NCBI GenBank assembly: GCA_030949985.1
Contig: JAUZRX010000021.1
Span: forward strand, 62,001-126,000
Direction: 5' to 3'
Origin: Acidobacteriota bacterium
GTDB lineage: Bacteria; Acidobacteriota; Polarisedimenticolia; J045
DNA length: 64,000 bases
In this document: piece by piece, positions 53,927 through 62,338 of the stretch
Layout of the letters: every line of letters begins with the position of its first letter
Position numbering within the stretch: position 1 is the stretch's first letter
The notes under the pieces: generated by a model
Seen by the model: only the letters and a program-made list of their open reading frames with translations
Database searches by the model: none
Told to the model about the DNA's origin: nothing
Translations under genes and position numbers: made by a program

Positions 53927-54940
53927 CTACACCAGCAGGCGGGGCCCCTTCGGCAGGAGGCAAAGAAAAGCGGTGCGTAGCATCTCCCATCGGACGCTTC
54001 TCCGGGAGATTCGAATGCGCGCCGCCGGATCGAGACGCCGGGGGTGGCCCTCGAGTCGCTCGAGGGTGCGCAGCCCCAGCACGGCGGGAAGGGCGGTGGC
54101 GATCCGTACGGACCACGACCGAACGGGGATCCTCGCCGCCAAGGCCAGGCCTGCGACCAGGCCGCAGCGAGCGCGTCTCCCGTAGCGTTCAAGCACGGGG
54201 GCCAGGGGCGCGACCCATTCCCCCCGCAGCAGATCTCCGGGCTGCAGCCCTACCGCTGCCAGCTCGTCCAGGGGAAGAAAGCACACTCCCCGCCGCAGAT
54301 CACGGGGCAGGTCGCGCAGAATGTTGACCAGTTGCAGACCTCGCCCATAGCGCCGGGCCTCGACCTCCAACATGCGAAACTCCCTTGGCGAGAAGGCGTG
54401 TACGTGGCGCCGCACCAGTCGCATCCAGAACGGTCCGACACAGCCGGCGATGCCGTCGGTGTAGGCTTCCAGTGCCGGGGCATCGGGCCAGGCCGTGACA
54501 CCCGCGCGCTGCCCGGGGAGAAACCACGCCAACTCGCCTTCCATCGTTCGCAACAGGCGGGCGACGACCCGGCGAACTTCGCCGAGATCGGCCGGATCGA
54601 GAGCCTCCAGCCGGGTGAGCAAGGGCCGAATGCCGTCCAGCAGGGCTGCTTCCGCCGCGGCCACCGGATCGTCACGCCCCGAGCCCGGTCCGACACCCGC
54701 GAAATCCGGCGGTCCGGACCCGGCCCCCGCGACAGCCGCCCGAAGCGCCCGCAGCCCTTCGATCCGCTTTTCGACCGCCACCGGGCCTGTGTCTGCGATG
54801 GTGTCGGCGGCCCGAGCCAGCAGATAGGCCACCTCCACGGGCTCTCGCATGACCCCCGGCAGGGCCGCCAGCGAAAGCGCGAAGGTGCGGCTCGTCCGGC
54901 GCAGAATCTCCTGGGGGTCCGGGGAGCGATCGGAACTCAT
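53927..54940 (-). CDS. Squalene/phytoene synthase family protein
   Basis: Head-to-head prenyl transferase of 337 residues. The first Asp motif is ARAADTIADTG (about 44-54), and the second lies in GRGLQLVNILRDLPRD (about 210-225), so the catalytic Asp pairs are present. The ATG at 54940 fits the family start (SRTFALSLAALPG); the frame continues upstream in unlikely sequence. The product could be squalene or phytoene; without HpnC/E or carotenoid genes nearby this cannot be decided. Likely role: precursor for hopanoids or carotenoids. Confidence 0.88.
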   Translation of the reverse strand: MSSDRSPDPQEILRRTSRTFALSLAALPGVMREPVEVAYLLARAADTIADTGPVAVEKRIEGLRALRAAVAGAGSGPPDFAGVGPGSGRDDPVAAAEAALLDGIRPLLTRLEALDPADLGEVRRVVARLLRTMEGELAWFLPGQRAGVTAWPDAPALEAYTDGIAGCVGPFWMRLVRRHVHAFSPREFRMLEVEARRYGRGLQLVNILRDLPRDLRRGVCFLPLDELAAVGLQPGDLLRGEWVAPLAPVLERYGRRARCGLVAGLALAARIPVRSWSVRIATALPAVLGLRTLERLEGHPRRLDPAARIRISRRSVRWEMLRTAFLCLLPKGPRLLV

Positions 54941-55133
54941 CACCGGCCATCCTACCTCGAATCGCTCTTCGAGGCCCTCCGCGGGTGACGAAGGGCTCCG
55001 CCGGAAAGCCCCTTCCGTGGAGACTCGCGCCCGATCCACCGCCCCGATCGCCACGGCCCCGAAGGGCTGGCCTCCAAGGCGGCCGGCACCTAGATTGAAC
55101 CTGCGGGATCGCTCGATTTCGAGGGAGGACGAC

Positions 55134-55499
55134 GTGTACGACCAACGTGGCAACGGCCGACTCGGCGTCATCGTATGGATCGCCCTGATGGCCACCGGCG
55201 TCTTCGCCGCTGTTCGGATCATCCCGGCCAAGGTTGCCGTGTACGAGTTTCATGACTACTGCGAAAGCCAGGCCCGCTTCGCCGCCACCCGCGGCGGACG
55301 CTGGGACGAAGCCGCCTTGCGCAAGCGTATCCTGGACAAGGCCGAGGAACTGGGCCTGCCTCTGGACAAAAAGAAGGTGAAGATCAAACGCTCACGCAGC
55401 TCGGTCACAGTCAAGGTGCAGCACAAGGTGGAGGTAGACCTGGGCTTCTACCAGTGGGTCTGGGATTTCGACGAGACCTACGAGTCGCTCAGGATGTGA
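55134..55499 (+). CDS. Small DUF4845-like membrane protein
   Basis: A 121-residue protein with a GTG start after GAGGGAGGAC. One N-terminal membrane segment (LGVIVWIALMATGVFAAVRI) is followed by a short alpha/beta domain (RKRILDKAEELGLPLDKK, then strands SRSSVTVKVQHKVEVDLG). The layout resembles DUF4845 proteins, whose role is unknown. It is alone on the plus strand between minus-strand operons. Confidence 0.75.
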   Translation: MYDQRGNGRLGVIVWIALMATGVFAAVRIIPAKVAVYEFHDYCESQARFAATRGGRWDEAALRKRILDKAEELGLPLDKKKVKIKRSRSSVTVKVQHKVEVDLGFYQWVWDFDETYESLRM

Positions 55500-55615
55500 A
55501 ACCAGCCGACATCTTGCTCGGGAGGTCTTCTGGCTCGGGGGGTCTTCCGCGACGTCGACCGTCGCCATCGCCGTCCGCATCTTTCACCGCGCAGAACCGC
55601 GGCTCGCTCAGCGCC

Positions 55616-55634
55616 CGCGGGCCAGGGGCCCGCG
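55616..55634. terminator. Hairpin between convergent genes
   Basis: CGCGGGCC (55616-55623) pairs with GGCCCGCG (55627-55634) across AGG, between the DUF4845-like gene and the end of hutI. GC-only stem without a T run. Confidence 0.4.
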
Positions 55635-55723
55635 ACCATCGACGCCAAGATCGTCTCCCGCGAACCAGCCCTGGAAGAAGAGCAGGTCCACCACGAACGA
55701 TGACCGAAAGCCCGCCCGCGACC

Positions 55724-57016
55724 TCAGGCAGCAGGCGGGGGGACGGCTCCCACGTCGTGCCCGGCCGCGATGACCCGCCAGATAGGTGGTGAACCCAGGT
55801 GGTAGAGCAGATCCCTGCGGTTGGCGCTGTCGAGAATCAGCAGGTCGCAGCGCTTGCCGGGCTCGAGGCTTCCCGTAAGGCCCTCGAGGCCCGACGCGGC
55901 CGCGGCGTTGAGGGTCGCCGCCACAATGGCCTCATCGACGCTCAGGCCACAATACAGGCAGGCGAGCTGCATCATCAGGGGCAAGGACGGGGAAGGGCAA
56001 CTCCCCGGGTTGAAATCGGTCGCCACCGCCACCGCCATGCCCCCGTCCACCATCCGCCGCCCATCGGCATAGTCGTGGCTGCGCAGAAACAGGGTCGCGC
56101 CGGGCAGCAAAACCCCTACGGTCCCCGCACGGGCCAGGGCCTCGACCCCGCTCGGTGAGAGATGCTCGAGATGATCGGCGGAAACCGCGCCCATCTCCGC
56201 CGCGAGTTCGGCGCCCCCATCGGCGGCGAGCTGACCGGCATGGACTTTGATGCCCAAGCCGTGGTCCCGGGCGGCCAGAAATACCCGGCGCGCCTCCTCC
56301 ACACTGAAGGCATGCCGATCGATGAAGACGTCGACGAAGCGGGCCAGACCGCGACGTGCCACGGCCGGGATCATCTCGTCGGTCACCTGGGCCAGATACT
56401 CCTCTCGGGCGGCGGCCGAACCCCGTGCCTGGCGGGGCAACGTGTGAGCACCGAGGAAGGTACTGGTCAGGGCGAAGGGCCGCTGACGCCCCGCCGCGAG
56501 GGCCGCCTCCAGCATGCGTATCTCGGTGGCCGTCTCGAGACCGTAGCCGCTCTTGACCTCCATCGCGGTCACCCCGAAGCGAGCCAGCGCCTCCATGTGA
56601 CGCAGAGCGACTTCGCGCAGTTCTTCGAAACCGGCGGACCGGGTCGCCTCCACGGTGCGGAGAATCCCGCCCCCGCCGGCCAGGATCTCGCCGTAACTCG
56701 CCCCCGCCAGTCGTCGTTCGAACTCATCGGCGCGCCCACCGGCCCAGACCAGGTGGGTGTGGGTATCCACCAGGCCCGGCAGTACGGCCCGGCCCTCCAC
56801 GTCCAGCCGACGGGCCCCGTCGAGCATACGGATCCGGGACTCCACCTCTGCGGCGGGACCGACCCAGACGATCCTCCCCGCGCGGGCCGCCAGGGCTCCG
56901 CCCTCGATCACCGCGACCCGGGACTGCTCCCTTCCCGCGGCTGGAGCCCTCCCGGCGCAGGTCACCAGCTCCGACGCGCCGACGAGAAGGAAATCGGCGT
57001 CCGCCGGGGAACTCAC
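55724..57016 (-). CDS. hutI: Imidazolonepropionase
   Basis: Third step of histidine degradation: imidazolone-5-propionate to N-formimino-glutamate. Metal-dependent amidohydrolase of 430 residues. The metal motif VDTHTHLVWAG (near residue 84), EVKSGYGLETATEIRML and KVHAGQLA carry conserved His/Asp/Glu residues, and VAVATDFNPGSCPSPSLP is family-specific. No hutU, hutH or hutG is adjacent, so the pathway genes are scattered or beyond the window. Its start overlaps the DivIVA-like stop by 4 bases. Confidence 0.95.
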   Translation of the reverse strand: MSSPADADFLLVGASELVTCAGRAPAAGREQSRVAVIEGGALAARAGRIVWVGPAAEVESRIRMLDGARRLDVEGRAVLPGLVDTHTHLVWAGGRADEFERRLAGASYGEILAGGGGILRTVEATRSAGFEELREVALRHMEALARFGVTAMEVKSGYGLETATEIRMLEAALAAGRQRPFALTSTFLGAHTLPRQARGSAAAREEYLAQVTDEMIPAVARRGLARFVDVFIDRHAFSVEEARRVFLAARDHGLGIKVHAGQLAADGGAELAAEMGAVSADHLEHLSPSGVEALARAGTVGVLLPGATLFLRSHDYADGRRMVDGGMAVAVATDFNPGSCPSPSLPLMMQLACLYCGLSVDEAIVAATLNAAAASGLEGLTGSLEPGKRCDLLILDSANRRDLLYHLGSPPIWRVIAAGHDVGAVPPPAA

Positions 57017-57552
57017 GGGGCTTGCTCGCCCCCGGAAGACGGGGCCACGGGAGGAGGCACGGTACTGCGAGGCTGAAGCCGCTCGGCCACGCCCACTTCC
57101 TGGCGTCGCAACTCGAGCAGCCTCCGGTGCTCGTCGAGCAGGCCGGTCAGACGATGCTCGAAGGTCTCCCGCTCCACCTTGAGCCGCAGAATCTGCTGCT
57201 CGATGCGAGTCAGTTCGGAGCGGGTACGGGAGATGATCTGTTCGGCGTGACGGCGGGCTTCGGCGATGATCTGCTCGGCCTCCGCCTGAGCCATGGCTTG
57301 CTTTTCCTCGGCCAGCCGCTCGGTGGCGGCAAGGGCCTCGATCAGGGTCTTCTCCCGTTGCCGAAAATCGTCGACCTCGGCACGCAAGGCCTGCAGCGAC
57401 CGCTGGAGGTCCTCCTTCTCCAGGTTGGCCTGGGAGAGAGAGTCGGCGCAGGCGCGCAGGAAGGAGGCCACCTGGCCACGGTGGAAACCCCAGACTTGGC
57501 GACTGAAAGAGCGGGCCTCGATATCGAGCGGAGTCAACGGCATGACTGGCAT
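57013..57552 (-). CDS. DivIVA domain protein
   Basis: Coiled-coil protein of 179 residues. The DivIVA N-terminal box is present (LTPLDIEARSFSRQVWGFHRGQVASFL; the family has FxxxxxGYxxxEVDxFL), followed by a long heptad coiled-coil (about 38-150). DivIVA proteins sense negatively curved membrane and place division or wall-growth factors. It lies downstream of yggS, the usual sepF-ylmG-divIVA neighbourhood, here without sepF. The next gene (hutI) overlaps it by 4 bases. Confidence 0.88.
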   Translation of the reverse strand: MPVMPLTPLDIEARSFSRQVWGFHRGQVASFLRACADSLSQANLEKEDLQRSLQALRAEVDDFRQREKTLIEALAATERLAEEKQAMAQAEAEQIIAEARRHAEQIISRTRSELTRIEQQILRLKVERETFEHRLTGLLDEHRRLLELRRQEVGVAERLQPRSTVPPPVAPSSGGEQAP

Positions 57553-57643
57553 CTCCCCGCGTCGGGAACCGCGCCGGGCGGACGCGGCGTTCTCACCCCC
57601 GCAACGATAGGGGTTGACGGAGAAGCTGTAAAGACAGTCTCGT

Positions 57644-58339
57644 TCAGGGGGAGACGCGACCTCGCGGTCCGAAGAGAGCCGAGCCGATACGCACCATCGT
57701 CGCCCCCTCCTCGATGGCCACCTCGAAATCCGCCGACATCCCCATGGAGAGGTGTTCGAAACCGGCCCTGGGAAGGCCCAGTGCTCTCAGGCGCCGGCGC
57801 TCCTCGGCCAGCCGGCGGAAAAAAGGGCGCGTCTCCTCAGGGTCGGAAGCCGGGGGCGGAACCGTCATCAGGCCCCGCAGCTCGAGGTGCTCGAACCTGG
57901 CCAGTCCCCGCACCAGGTCTTCGAGCCGGTCGAGGCAAACGCCGCCCTTGCTCGCTTCAGCGCCCAGATTCACCTCTACCAGGACTTCCACCACCCTCCC
58001 GGTCTCTCCGCCGATACGGTCGAGAGCCTCGCCCAGTCGTAACGAGTCGACACTGTGGATCAGCACGAAGTGCTCGACGGCCCGGCGGGCCTTGTTGCGC
58101 TGGAGCCTGCCGATGAAGTGCCACCGCAGATCGGGACGCCGGGCAATCTTCGCCAGGGCTTCCTGGATGCGGTTCTCGCCGAAACTCTGGACGCCCGCCG
58201 CCCGTACCGCGTCGATCTGCTCGACGGAGTGGGTCTTGCTCACGGCGATGAGTTCGATTTCGGCGGGGTCCCGCCCTGCCCGCCGTGCTGCGCGGTCGAT
58301 TTTCTCCAACACTTCACCGACCCGCGCGGAGGTGTTCAT
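57644..58339 (-). CDS. YggS family PLP homeostasis protein
   Basis: PLP-binding single-domain protein of 231 residues (alanine racemase-like barrel without the second domain). The PLP lysine is in IAVSKTHSVEQ (near residue 34), with GENRIQEAL and WHFIGRLQRNKA following and EVNLGAEASKGG, HLSMGMSADFE and VRIGSALFGPR toward the end. The family buffers PLP and affects amino-acid balance. It overlaps the RNase HI stop by 4 bases. Confidence 0.95.
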   Translation of the reverse strand: MNTSARVGEVLEKIDRAARRAGRDPAEIELIAVSKTHSVEQIDAVRAAGVQSFGENRIQEALAKIARRPDLRWHFIGRLQRNKARRAVEHFVLIHSVDSLRLGEALDRIGGETGRVVEVLVEVNLGAEASKGGVCLDRLEDLVRGLARFEHLELRGLMTVPPPASDPEETRPFFRRLAEERRRLRALGLPRAGFEHLSMGMSADFEVAIEEGATMVRIGSALFGPRGRVSP

Positions 58340-58761
58340 GGTTCGGCAAGGCGCTCCGAGCCGGAGGAGCGGAGATCCATCGCCCGGTTGGCCAGCGCGT
58401 CCGCCGCCTTGTTCTCGGCCCGGGGCACGTGATGAATCTCGAAAGACGCCAACTTGCCCGCACGCTGCCGGACCTGGGCCAAAAGCTCCTGGAGATGGGG
58501 TTGACGCACCTTGTAGCGCCCAGTGACCTGGCGCTGGATCAGCTGGCTATCGGTGCGCACCACGACCTGGTCGGCACCGATATCGGCGGCCGCATCCAGG
58601 GCGGCGATCAGGGCGCGGTATTCAGCGACATTGTTGGTGGTTTCGCCCAGAAAGCCCCACAAATCCAGGATCTCCCGCCCGTCGAGCAGCAGGTGAACAC
58701 CCCAGCCGGCAGGACCGGGATTGCCTCGGGCACCCCCGTCGACCCAGGCTTCGATGCGCAT
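58336..58761 (-). CDS. Ribonuclease HI family protein
   Basis: A 141-residue RNase H fold that cuts RNA in RNA-DNA hybrids. The catalytic acids are Asp8 (AWVDGGARGNPG), Glu47 (NNVAEYRALI), Asp70 (VVRTDSQLI) and Asp near 123 (NKAADALAN). Its short basic protrusion resembles the RnhA/YpdQ-like bacterial/archaeal type rather than E. coli RnhA. It lies 5 bases after the zinc-ribbon gene, as in many genomes where the two are neighbours. Confidence 0.94.
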   Translation of the reverse strand: MRIEAWVDGGARGNPGPAGWGVHLLLDGREILDLWGFLGETTNNVAEYRALIAALDAAADIGADQVVVRTDSQLIQRQVTGRYKVRQPHLQELLAQVRQRAGKLASFEIHHVPRAENKAADALANRAMDLRSSGSERLAEP

Positions 58762-58766
58762 GGCCG

Positions 58767-59570
58767 TCAGGATCCTGTGGCGGCGGAATGCCCCGGGCGG
58801 GAAACCCCCTCCTTGCTACTGGGGCCTGCGGGAGGATCGGGCTCGTCCCCCGCTTCGGCCGCTACGTCGGGAACGGTGTAGAGGAAGCGCCTGCAGCTCT
58901 CGCAGGAAACCAGCTCCTCCCCCCGCTGAACCAGGTTGATCACCTGGGGCCGGAGCCGCACATGGCAGGCGCCGCAAGCTCCATGGAAAATCTTGGCCAT
59001 GGCCACGCCCTGCCGCGCCTTGAAAATCGTCTCGAAGCGACGGACGTAGGGCGCCGGAAGCCGGGCGACCAGATCCTCCTTCTGGGCGGCCAGCTCGTCG
59101 AGACGGGAGACGATGACGCTCAACTCCTGCTCGATGGCGCTCCGCTCCTGGTCGGTGCGCTCCCGCTCCGCGGCGATCCGCTCGTCGGCCTCGGCCGCGG
59201 GCCCGGACAGTTCCTCGATCCGCTCTTCGCGGCCCCCGATCTCGGTGACGATCTGGGCCAGACGGGTCTTGGTGGTGTCGATCTCGTTGAGTACAGCGCT
59301 GTACTCACGCTGGTTGCTGACTTCCATCAGCTTTCGTTGAGCCCGCTCGAGACGCTGCCGATTCTCCTGCTCGGCCTCGCGAAGCTCCGCAACTTCCTTG
59401 ACGAGAGTCTCGTGGGTCAAGCGCTCGGCCCCGATCTCCTCTATCTTCTCCTGGAAGGCCGCTTCGAGTTCAGCCAGCCGCTTGGGCACGGCGTCCCGGC
59501 GAGCGGTGAGGTCCCGGATCTCGAACGCAATCTCCTGGAGGCGTATCAGACGCTGGATGTTATCGTTCAA
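58767..59570 (-). CDS. C4-type zinc-ribbon coiled-coil protein (CT398/DUF164-like)
   Basis: A 267-residue protein: a long coiled-coil (about 10-190, with VSNQREYSAVLNEIDTTKT as the family turn) and a C-terminal Cys4 ribbon (CGACHVRLRPQ ... LVSCESCRRFL). The family is widespread next to RNase HI; its role is not settled, although nucleic-acid and motility links have been proposed. It is preceded on the same strand by the tRNA gene 32 bases away, so a joint transcript is possible. Confidence 0.9.
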   Translation of the reverse strand: MNDNIQRLIRLQEIAFEIRDLTARRDAVPKRLAELEAAFQEKIEEIGAERLTHETLVKEVAELREAEQENRQRLERAQRKLMEVSNQREYSAVLNEIDTTKTRLAQIVTEIGGREERIEELSGPAAEADERIAAERERTDQERSAIEQELSVIVSRLDELAAQKEDLVARLPAPYVRRFETIFKARQGVAMAKIFHGACGACHVRLRPQVINLVQRGEELVSCESCRRFLYTVPDVAAEAGDEPDPPAGPSSKEGVSRPGHSAATGS

Positions 59571-59602
59571 AGTCCATCCTCCGACTACCCGACGATCCCT
59601 CG

Positions 59603-59679
59603 TGGTGGGCCCACCAGGGCTCGAACCTGGGACCAGCTGATTATGAGTCAGCCGCTCTAACCATCTGAGCTATGGACCC
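59603..59679 (-). tRNA. tRNA with CAT anticodon (Met or lysidine-type Ile)
   Basis: A complete 77-base cloverleaf with encoded CCA. The acceptor arms GGGTCCA/TGGGCCC pair (one T-G). D arm GCTC...GAGC, anticodon stem GCTGA/TCAGC around loop CTCATAA, and T arm CCAGG-TTCGAGC-CCTGG are all visible. Anticodon CAT can read AUG (elongator Met) or, after lysidine modification, AUA (Ile); sequence alone does not settle it. It is not an initiator type, because the first pair G1-C72 is intact. Confidence 0.95.
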
Positions 59680-59704
59680 CAAAACCGGTAGTTTATCACA
59701 GCAC

Positions 59705-61924
59705 ATGGGGAGTTTCTCCCTTCTTTTCTGCCTGATTGCCTTTCTCCCGGGTCCCTGGCCTGGCGCCTCCGTGGGCCAAGAGGCTCCGGTGGAGCGCACC
59801 GGGAGAATGGACCTCCAGCAGGTCCACCGCGTGCAAGTCGATGTCTCTGTCATCGATCCCCGGGGCAGCCAGTGGGGCTCCGTCCGAGGCATCCCCCGGT
59901 CGGCCTTTCGACTCTGGATCGACGGCTCCCACCTCGATCCCGAAACCGACAGCCGCGTGGAATTCGACGAGATCTGCCCGGCCCCCGGCGAAGATCCAGG
60001 CGGGGCGGAGCAACGCCCAACACTCATCGTGCTGGTGGACCTGAACTTCCTCGATGCCCGGATGCGCTTCGCCGTGGCCCGGGCCCTGGATGACCTGGCC
60101 GGTGCGGCCGAACAGCACGACCTGCGGGTCAAGGTCATCACTTTTCGGCGCCAGCTGATGTCCCTTACCGACGGTTTTCGCTCCCGGCCGGAGGCGATCC
60201 GCCAGACCGCGACGCGGCTTCGGCGGACGCTCTCGGAAGGGCCGTCCCGCCAGTCCCCCGCCGCGAGGCTCGAGGCGATCGCCCGGGATCCCCAGCAGGC
60301 CATCCGGTCGCCGGACCTGCGCGGCTTCCTCGACCCGGATACCCGCCGCCTGCCGGACCGCCGCCTGCCGGCGATGGAGATCTCGCTGCCGGGCCTGGAC
60401 CTGTCGGCCGATCGCTCCCTGACAGGGCTCCAGGACGTGGCGGCGCCCACCAGCGTCCTGGCCGCGCTCGAAACCGACCCCCGCCCCTCCCTGGCCGCCC
60501 TGGAGAGCGTGCTGATCTCCCACGCGTCCCTCCCGGGCCGCAAGGCGGTGATCCTCTTCAGCAGTGGCTGGTTCGATCTGCCCGAGGAGCTCTGGATGGC
60601 CTATACCGCCGACCTTCTCCTGGCCGCCCAGAGAGGATTCGCCATCTGGACGGTGGATGCCAGGGGCCTGCTGGGATCGAGAGGGGCCGACGCCAGCTCC
60701 CGTCTGCTGGGCTACCTCTCCGCCTCCACGGGGGGCGAATTCATCGAGTCGGCGGGCCGACTCTCGGTGAGCTTCGACCGGGCTGTGGAACAGCTTTCTT
60801 GCTATTACCTTTTCAGTATTCCCGTCGCTCCCCCGGCCCGGGGATCGAGACGCCATTCGGTGACCGTGGCCCTGGACACCAAGGCCCATCCCGAGTACTG
60901 GCACTACCGGATTCGCTCCACCTCGGGCTTCACCCTGCTGGACCGGGACAAGTTAAGGACGTACAAGCGCCTGGCGGCACTGATGGAACCCACGGCCCAC
61001 CGCTTTCCAGAGGTACGGGTGACCGCCTCCTACCCGCAGAAGGAGGGCCGGAGCTACTTCACGCCGATCGAGGTCTCGGTGGTACTTGCCGACCTCTTCT
61101 TCAAGGCCCACGGCGGCACCTTCCAGGCGGAGTTGAGCTGGGAGGGCCTGGTCACAGACAGCCGCAACCAAACGATCTGCCGGCTGGGCGACGGCCGGGA
61201 GCACCAGGTTCGCGCCCGGCAGGCGCCGGCGCGCTTTCCGCCTGCGATGCTGATCCTTCGCGATCATTGCTCGCTTCCCGGTCCCGGGGTGTACCAGGTC
61301 CGCGTCCTGGTGGAGGACCTGGCCACCGGTGAAGTGGGCGCAGCCCTGGCCGAGATGGAGATTCCCGGCCCCTCGGCCGAACTGGCCACCGTTTCGGCCC
61401 TTCGGCTGGGCAGGAACAGCGGACGCGACTTCCTCCTGCCCAACACCTCCACCAGCCAGGCGGTGATCCCGCGGGACCGGGACCGCCGTGGTTTCATTCC
61501 CCTGGCGGACGGCGAGAAAGCGGCCCGCAGCGACAAGCTGATGCTGCGCTTCGTCGCCTGCAGGGTCAGCCGACCGCCGGCGGCGATACTGTTCCGCGAG
61601 GATGCGGACGGCAGCCGCAAAGTGCTCTACCAGCTCTTGCTATCCACGGGGGGCACTCTGGCGAGCGACGAGGGCAGTTGTACCGAGTACCAGGCGGTCG
61701 TCCCCGCCTCGACTCTCGCTCCGGACCACTACGGCATCGCCCTTTTCGACCGCAACGGACCACCGGCCTCCAGTAAGCAGCTCGAGCAGTGGCTCGACGC
61801 GGAGCACGCCGAAGCCCTGATCCTCTTCCAGATCGAGGCCGACCCGTACCGGGACGAGCCGCTCCAGGACCAGCAGACCCGGGATCTAAGCGCCCCCTGC
61901 TTACACCTGTTTTTTGCAATTTAG
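59705..61924 (+). CDS. Secreted VWA protein, Acidobacterial VWFA-related type
   Basis: A 739-residue exported protein. The ATG at 59705 opens a signal peptide (FSLLFCLIAFLPGPWPGASVG). Residues about 30-75 form the family lead strand (QVDVSVIDPRGSQWG), then the VWA-like domain: LIVLVDLNFLDARMRFAVA (metal-site region, with LVDLN instead of DxSxS), KAVILFSSGWFD and GFAIWTVDARG. This is the layout called the VWFA-related Acidobacterial domain. The C-terminal half is beta-rich and unassigned. An ATG at 59672 would overlap the tRNA on the other strand, so 59705 is preferred. Confidence 0.88.
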   Translation: MGSFSLLFCLIAFLPGPWPGASVGQEAPVERTGRMDLQQVHRVQVDVSVIDPRGSQWGSVRGIPRSAFRLWIDGSHLDPETDSRVEFDEICPAPGEDPGGAEQRPTLIVLVDLNFLDARMRFAVARALDDLAGAAEQHDLRVKVITFRRQLMSLTDGFRSRPEAIRQTATRLRRTLSEGPSRQSPAARLEAIARDPQQAIRSPDLRGFLDPDTRRLPDRRLPAMEISLPGLDLSADRSLTGLQDVAAPTSVLAALETDPRPSLAALESVLISHASLPGRKAVILFSSGWFDLPEELWMAYTADLLLAAQRGFAIWTVDARGLLGSRGADASSRLLGYLSASTGGEFIESAGRLSVSFDRAVEQLSCYYLFSIPVAPPARGSRRHSVTVALDTKAHPEYWHYRIRSTSGFTLLDRDKLRTYKRLAALMEPTAHRFPEVRVTASYPQKEGRSYFTPIEVSVVLADLFFKAHGGTFQAELSWEGLVTDSRNQTICRLGDGREHQVRARQAPARFPPAMLILRDHCSLPGPGVYQVRVLVEDLATGEVGAALAEMEIPGPSAELATVSALRLGRNSGRDFLLPNTSTSQAVIPRDRDRRGFIPLADGEKAARSDKLMLRFVACRVSRPPAAILFREDADGSRKVLYQLLLSTGGTLASDEGSCTEYQAVVPASTLAPDHYGIALFDRNGPPASSKQLEQWLDAEHAEALILFQIEADPYRDEPLQDQQTRDLSAPCLHLFFAI
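60343..60372 (+). repeat. 15-bp tandem duplication in the VWA gene
   Basis: CCGCCGCCTGCCGGA (60343-60357) is followed at once by CCGCCGCCTGCCGGC (60358-60372), 14 of 15 bases identical. It gives RRLPDRRLPA in the protein, in frame. Confidence 0.9.
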
Positions 61925-62026
61925 GCGCCCTGCCCTGTGGTTTTCCGCCGAAAATCAAGCTAACTTACCGCGCAGGTTTTGTCGTCTTCACCGCACTCTC
62001 ACCCATTCGCAAGAGAGGACAACGTC

Positions 62027-62260
62027 ATGGCTGATCCTTCTGCCAAGCATCCCGAGAACGCTGCGGGCAAGTTCTACGTTGACGAGAACTGCGGCGGCTG
62101 CCAGGTGTGCATCGGCACAGCTCCCGAGAACTTCCAGATGACCGACGACGACGACCACGCCTACGTGGTCAAGCAGCCGGCCAACGACGAAGAACTCGAA
62201 GCTTGCCAGGAAGCGATGGACTCCTGCCCCGACGAGGCCATCGGAGACGACGGCGAGTAG
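62027..62260 (+). CDS. Ferredoxin (single-cluster type)
   Basis: A 77-residue acidic electron carrier. The cluster ligands are C-x2-C-x2-C in ENCGGCQVC (residues about 23-29), with Cys-Pro in DSCPDEAI near the end, typical of single-cluster [4Fe-4S] ferredoxins. The ATG at 62027 follows AGAGAGGAC. Redox partners are not in the window. A strong hairpin follows the stop. Confidence 0.93.
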   Translation: MADPSAKHPENAAGKFYVDENCGGCQVCIGTAPENFQMTDDDDHAYVVKQPANDEELEACQEAMDSCPDEAIGDDGE

Positions 62261-62281
62261 CACTCGCCGGCAAGCGTCACG

Positions 62282-62310
62282 AAGAAGGCGGCCCGACGGG
62301 CCGCCTTCTT
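62282..62310. terminator. Perfect bidirectional hairpin between ferredoxin and rpoD
   Basis: AAGAAGGCGGCCC (62282-62294) pairs fully with GGGCCGCCTTCTT (62298-62310) across GAC, 28 bases before the end of rpoD on the other strand. Confidence 0.8.
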
Positions 62311-62338
62311 GGTGTTGGGATCCGAGGCGATGATCAGC

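Noticed and set aside
59672-59704. ATG at 59672 as start of the VWA gene
   Set aside because: It would overlap the tRNA gene on the other strand and put 11 polar residues before the signal peptide; ATG 59705 fits better.
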